Source of the DNA: an uncultured Chloroflexota bacterium
Lineage (GTDB): Bacteria > Chloroflexota > Limnocylindria > Limnocylindrales > Limnocylindraceae
NCBI GenBank assembly: GCA_903851225.1
Contig: CAINNT010000197.1
Coordinates: forward strand, 1 to 7,397
Direction: 5' to 3'
DNA: 7,397 bases
The translations under genes were made by a program, and so were the position numbers. This document shows positions 6,656-7,397 of the stretch, piece after piece. Each line of letters begins with the position of its first letter. Within the stretch, counting starts at the first letter, position 1. The notes beneath the pieces are model-generated. The model was given only the letters and a program-made list of their open reading frames with translations. It searched no databases and had not been told where the DNA came from.

Positions 6656-7132
6656 CTATTCGGCTGAACCGGCCGGACGCGGCAGCGCCGACTCGGGTGG
6701 AATCACAAACGTAATCGTGACGGTACAGGCGACGGCGCCATCGACGCTCGCGATGCCCTTCGCGGTGCCCATGCGAGAGCCGAGCTTCTGCATTTGAATC
6801 TCAAGGCGCAGCGTTTCACCTGGAACGACCATGCGGGTGAAGCGGCACTCCTCGATCTTGGCGAAGACACCGAGCCGATTGCCGAACCCTTCGGTGCGCG
6901 CAACGTAGACACCCATGGCCTGGGCGAGCGCCTCGACCTGCAGAACGCCGGGCATGATCGGCATCCCTGGGAAGTGACCAGGGGTCCAGAAGGCGTCGGC
7001 CCGCACATCGAGCTCGGCGATCAGCGTTTGTGTGGCGCGGTCTTCCGAAACGATGCGATCGAGCAGCAAGAACGGCGCGCGATGCGGGATCAGCGCCTCG
7101 ATGCCGGCCTTGTCGAGCAGTGGTGCGGTCAT
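6656..7132 (-). CDS. fabZ: 3-hydroxyacyl-ACP dehydratase FabZ
   Basis: FabZ removes water from 3-hydroxyacyl-ACP to give trans-2-enoyl-ACP. The 158-residue hotdog-fold protein has the N-terminal IPHRAPFLLLDRI (15-27) and the central active-site segment GHFPGMPIMPGVLQVEALAQ (52-71), with His53 and Glu67 as the catalytic pair, spaced 14 apart as in E. coli FabZ. Glu, not Asp, at the second catalytic position favours FabZ over the isomerising FabA. Length is close to the usual 140-155. The start ATG overlaps the accC stop by four bases (ATGA). The last dozen residues after VIPPE are Pro/Ala-rich and probably disordered. Confidence 0.95.
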   Translation of the reverse strand: MTAPLLDKAGIEALIPHRAPFLLLDRIVSEDRATQTLIAELDVRADAFWTPGHFPGMPIMPGVLQVEALAQAMGVYVARTEGFGNRLGVFAKIEECRFTRMVVPGETLRLEIQMQKLGSRMGTAKGIASVDGAVACTVTITFVIPPESALPRPAGSAE

Positions 7133-7397
7133 GCGCGGGCCTTCGGCGCGGCGGCCAAGATGTCGGCGGTGCCGATCGCATCAAGCATGCCGGTGGTGGC
7201 GGTGCCGCTCAGGAACGACGGTGTCTCCAAGAGGCCAAGGAAGAAGTCGCGCGTCGTCGCTACGCCATCAATCTCTACCTCGCGCAGTGCGGCGCGCGAG
7301 CGAGCGATCGCCTCGTCGCGCGTGTTCCCCCACACGATCAACTTGGCGAGCAGGCTGTCGTAGTACGGCGGAACCTCGTAGCCGGCGTAGAGATGCG
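7129..7397 (-). CDS. accC: Biotin carboxylase AccC, C-terminal fragment
   Basis: Only the last 88 codons are in the window; the gene continues past the right edge. AccC uses ATP and bicarbonate to carboxylate the biotin on AccB, the first half-reaction of acetyl-CoA carboxylase. The visible part belongs to the C-terminal biotin carboxylase domain: EVPPYYDSLLAKLIVWG, then TRDEAIARSRAALREVEIDG, TTRDFFLGLLETPSF and the T-G-M-L-D ending pattern, all matching the end of bacterial AccC. About 20 residues after that are Ala-rich. There is no biotinyl domain at this end, so it is a stand-alone AccC and not a fused acyl-CoA carboxylase alpha chain. This agrees with the separate accB four genes downstream. 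The stop overlaps the fabZ start (ATGA). Confidence 0.92.
   Translation of the reverse strand, partial: HLYAGYEVPPYYDSLLAKLIVWGNTRDEAIARSRAALREVEIDGVATTRDFFLGLLETPSFLSGTATTGMLDAIGTADILAAAPKARA

Noticed and set aside
1..7397. tRNA, rRNA, riboswitch, CRISPR repeats, insertion sequence ends or attachment sites
   Set aside because: Genes cover nearly the whole window, no spacer exceeds 40 bp, and I saw no repeat array or transposase-like sequence.

Overview
The window is high-GC bacterial chromosome, densely packed, with almost no non-coding sequence. One rightward gene fragment lies at the left edge. Everything from base 400 to the right edge is a single leftward (minus-strand) gene cluster. 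The gene families are clear, but none of them fixes the phylum. The GC content and the family variants would fit a Chloroflexota- or Actinomycetota-like bacterium; that placement is a guess from style, not a result.

Layout: bases 1-384 (+) are the C-terminal end of an NRAMP-family divalent metal transporter. It converges on the minus-strand cluster with only 15 bp between stop codons, and a short GC-rich hairpin lies there. In transcription order (right to left) the minus-strand cluster is: accC (biotin carboxylase, C-terminal end only), fabZ (3-hydroxyacyl-ACP dehydratase), a calcineurin-like metallophosphoesterase, fabF (KAS II), accB (biotin carboxyl carrier protein), fabH (KAS III), fabG (3-ketoacyl-ACP reductase) and an LCP (LytR-CpsA-Psr) family envelope protein.

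The cluster is mainly a type II fatty-acid synthesis operon. AccB and AccC carry out the biotin-dependent first half of malonyl-CoA formation. FabH starts chains, FabF elongates them, FabG reduces the ketone and FabZ dehydrates. Enoyl-ACP reductase, FabD, acyl carrier protein and the AccA/AccD carboxyltransferase are not in the window. Five of the seven junctions have overlapping stop and start codons (three ATGA, two TAGTG). The other two are short gaps with good Shine-Dalgarno sequences. Together this strongly suggests one polycistronic unit with translational coupling.

Three things stand out. First, the metallophosphoesterase, which has no known step in fatty-acid synthesis, has lost the residues expected to hold the second metal ion and the catalytic histidine, while keeping all four ligands of the first metal site. 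Second, AccB carries an unusual basic, proline-rich N-terminal extension of about 93 residues, and FabH has extra tails at both ends. Third, the operon ends in a cysteine-rich LCP protein coupled to fabG, linking lipid synthesis to attachment of envelope polymers. I found no RNA genes, CRISPR arrays, insertion sequences or phage elements.
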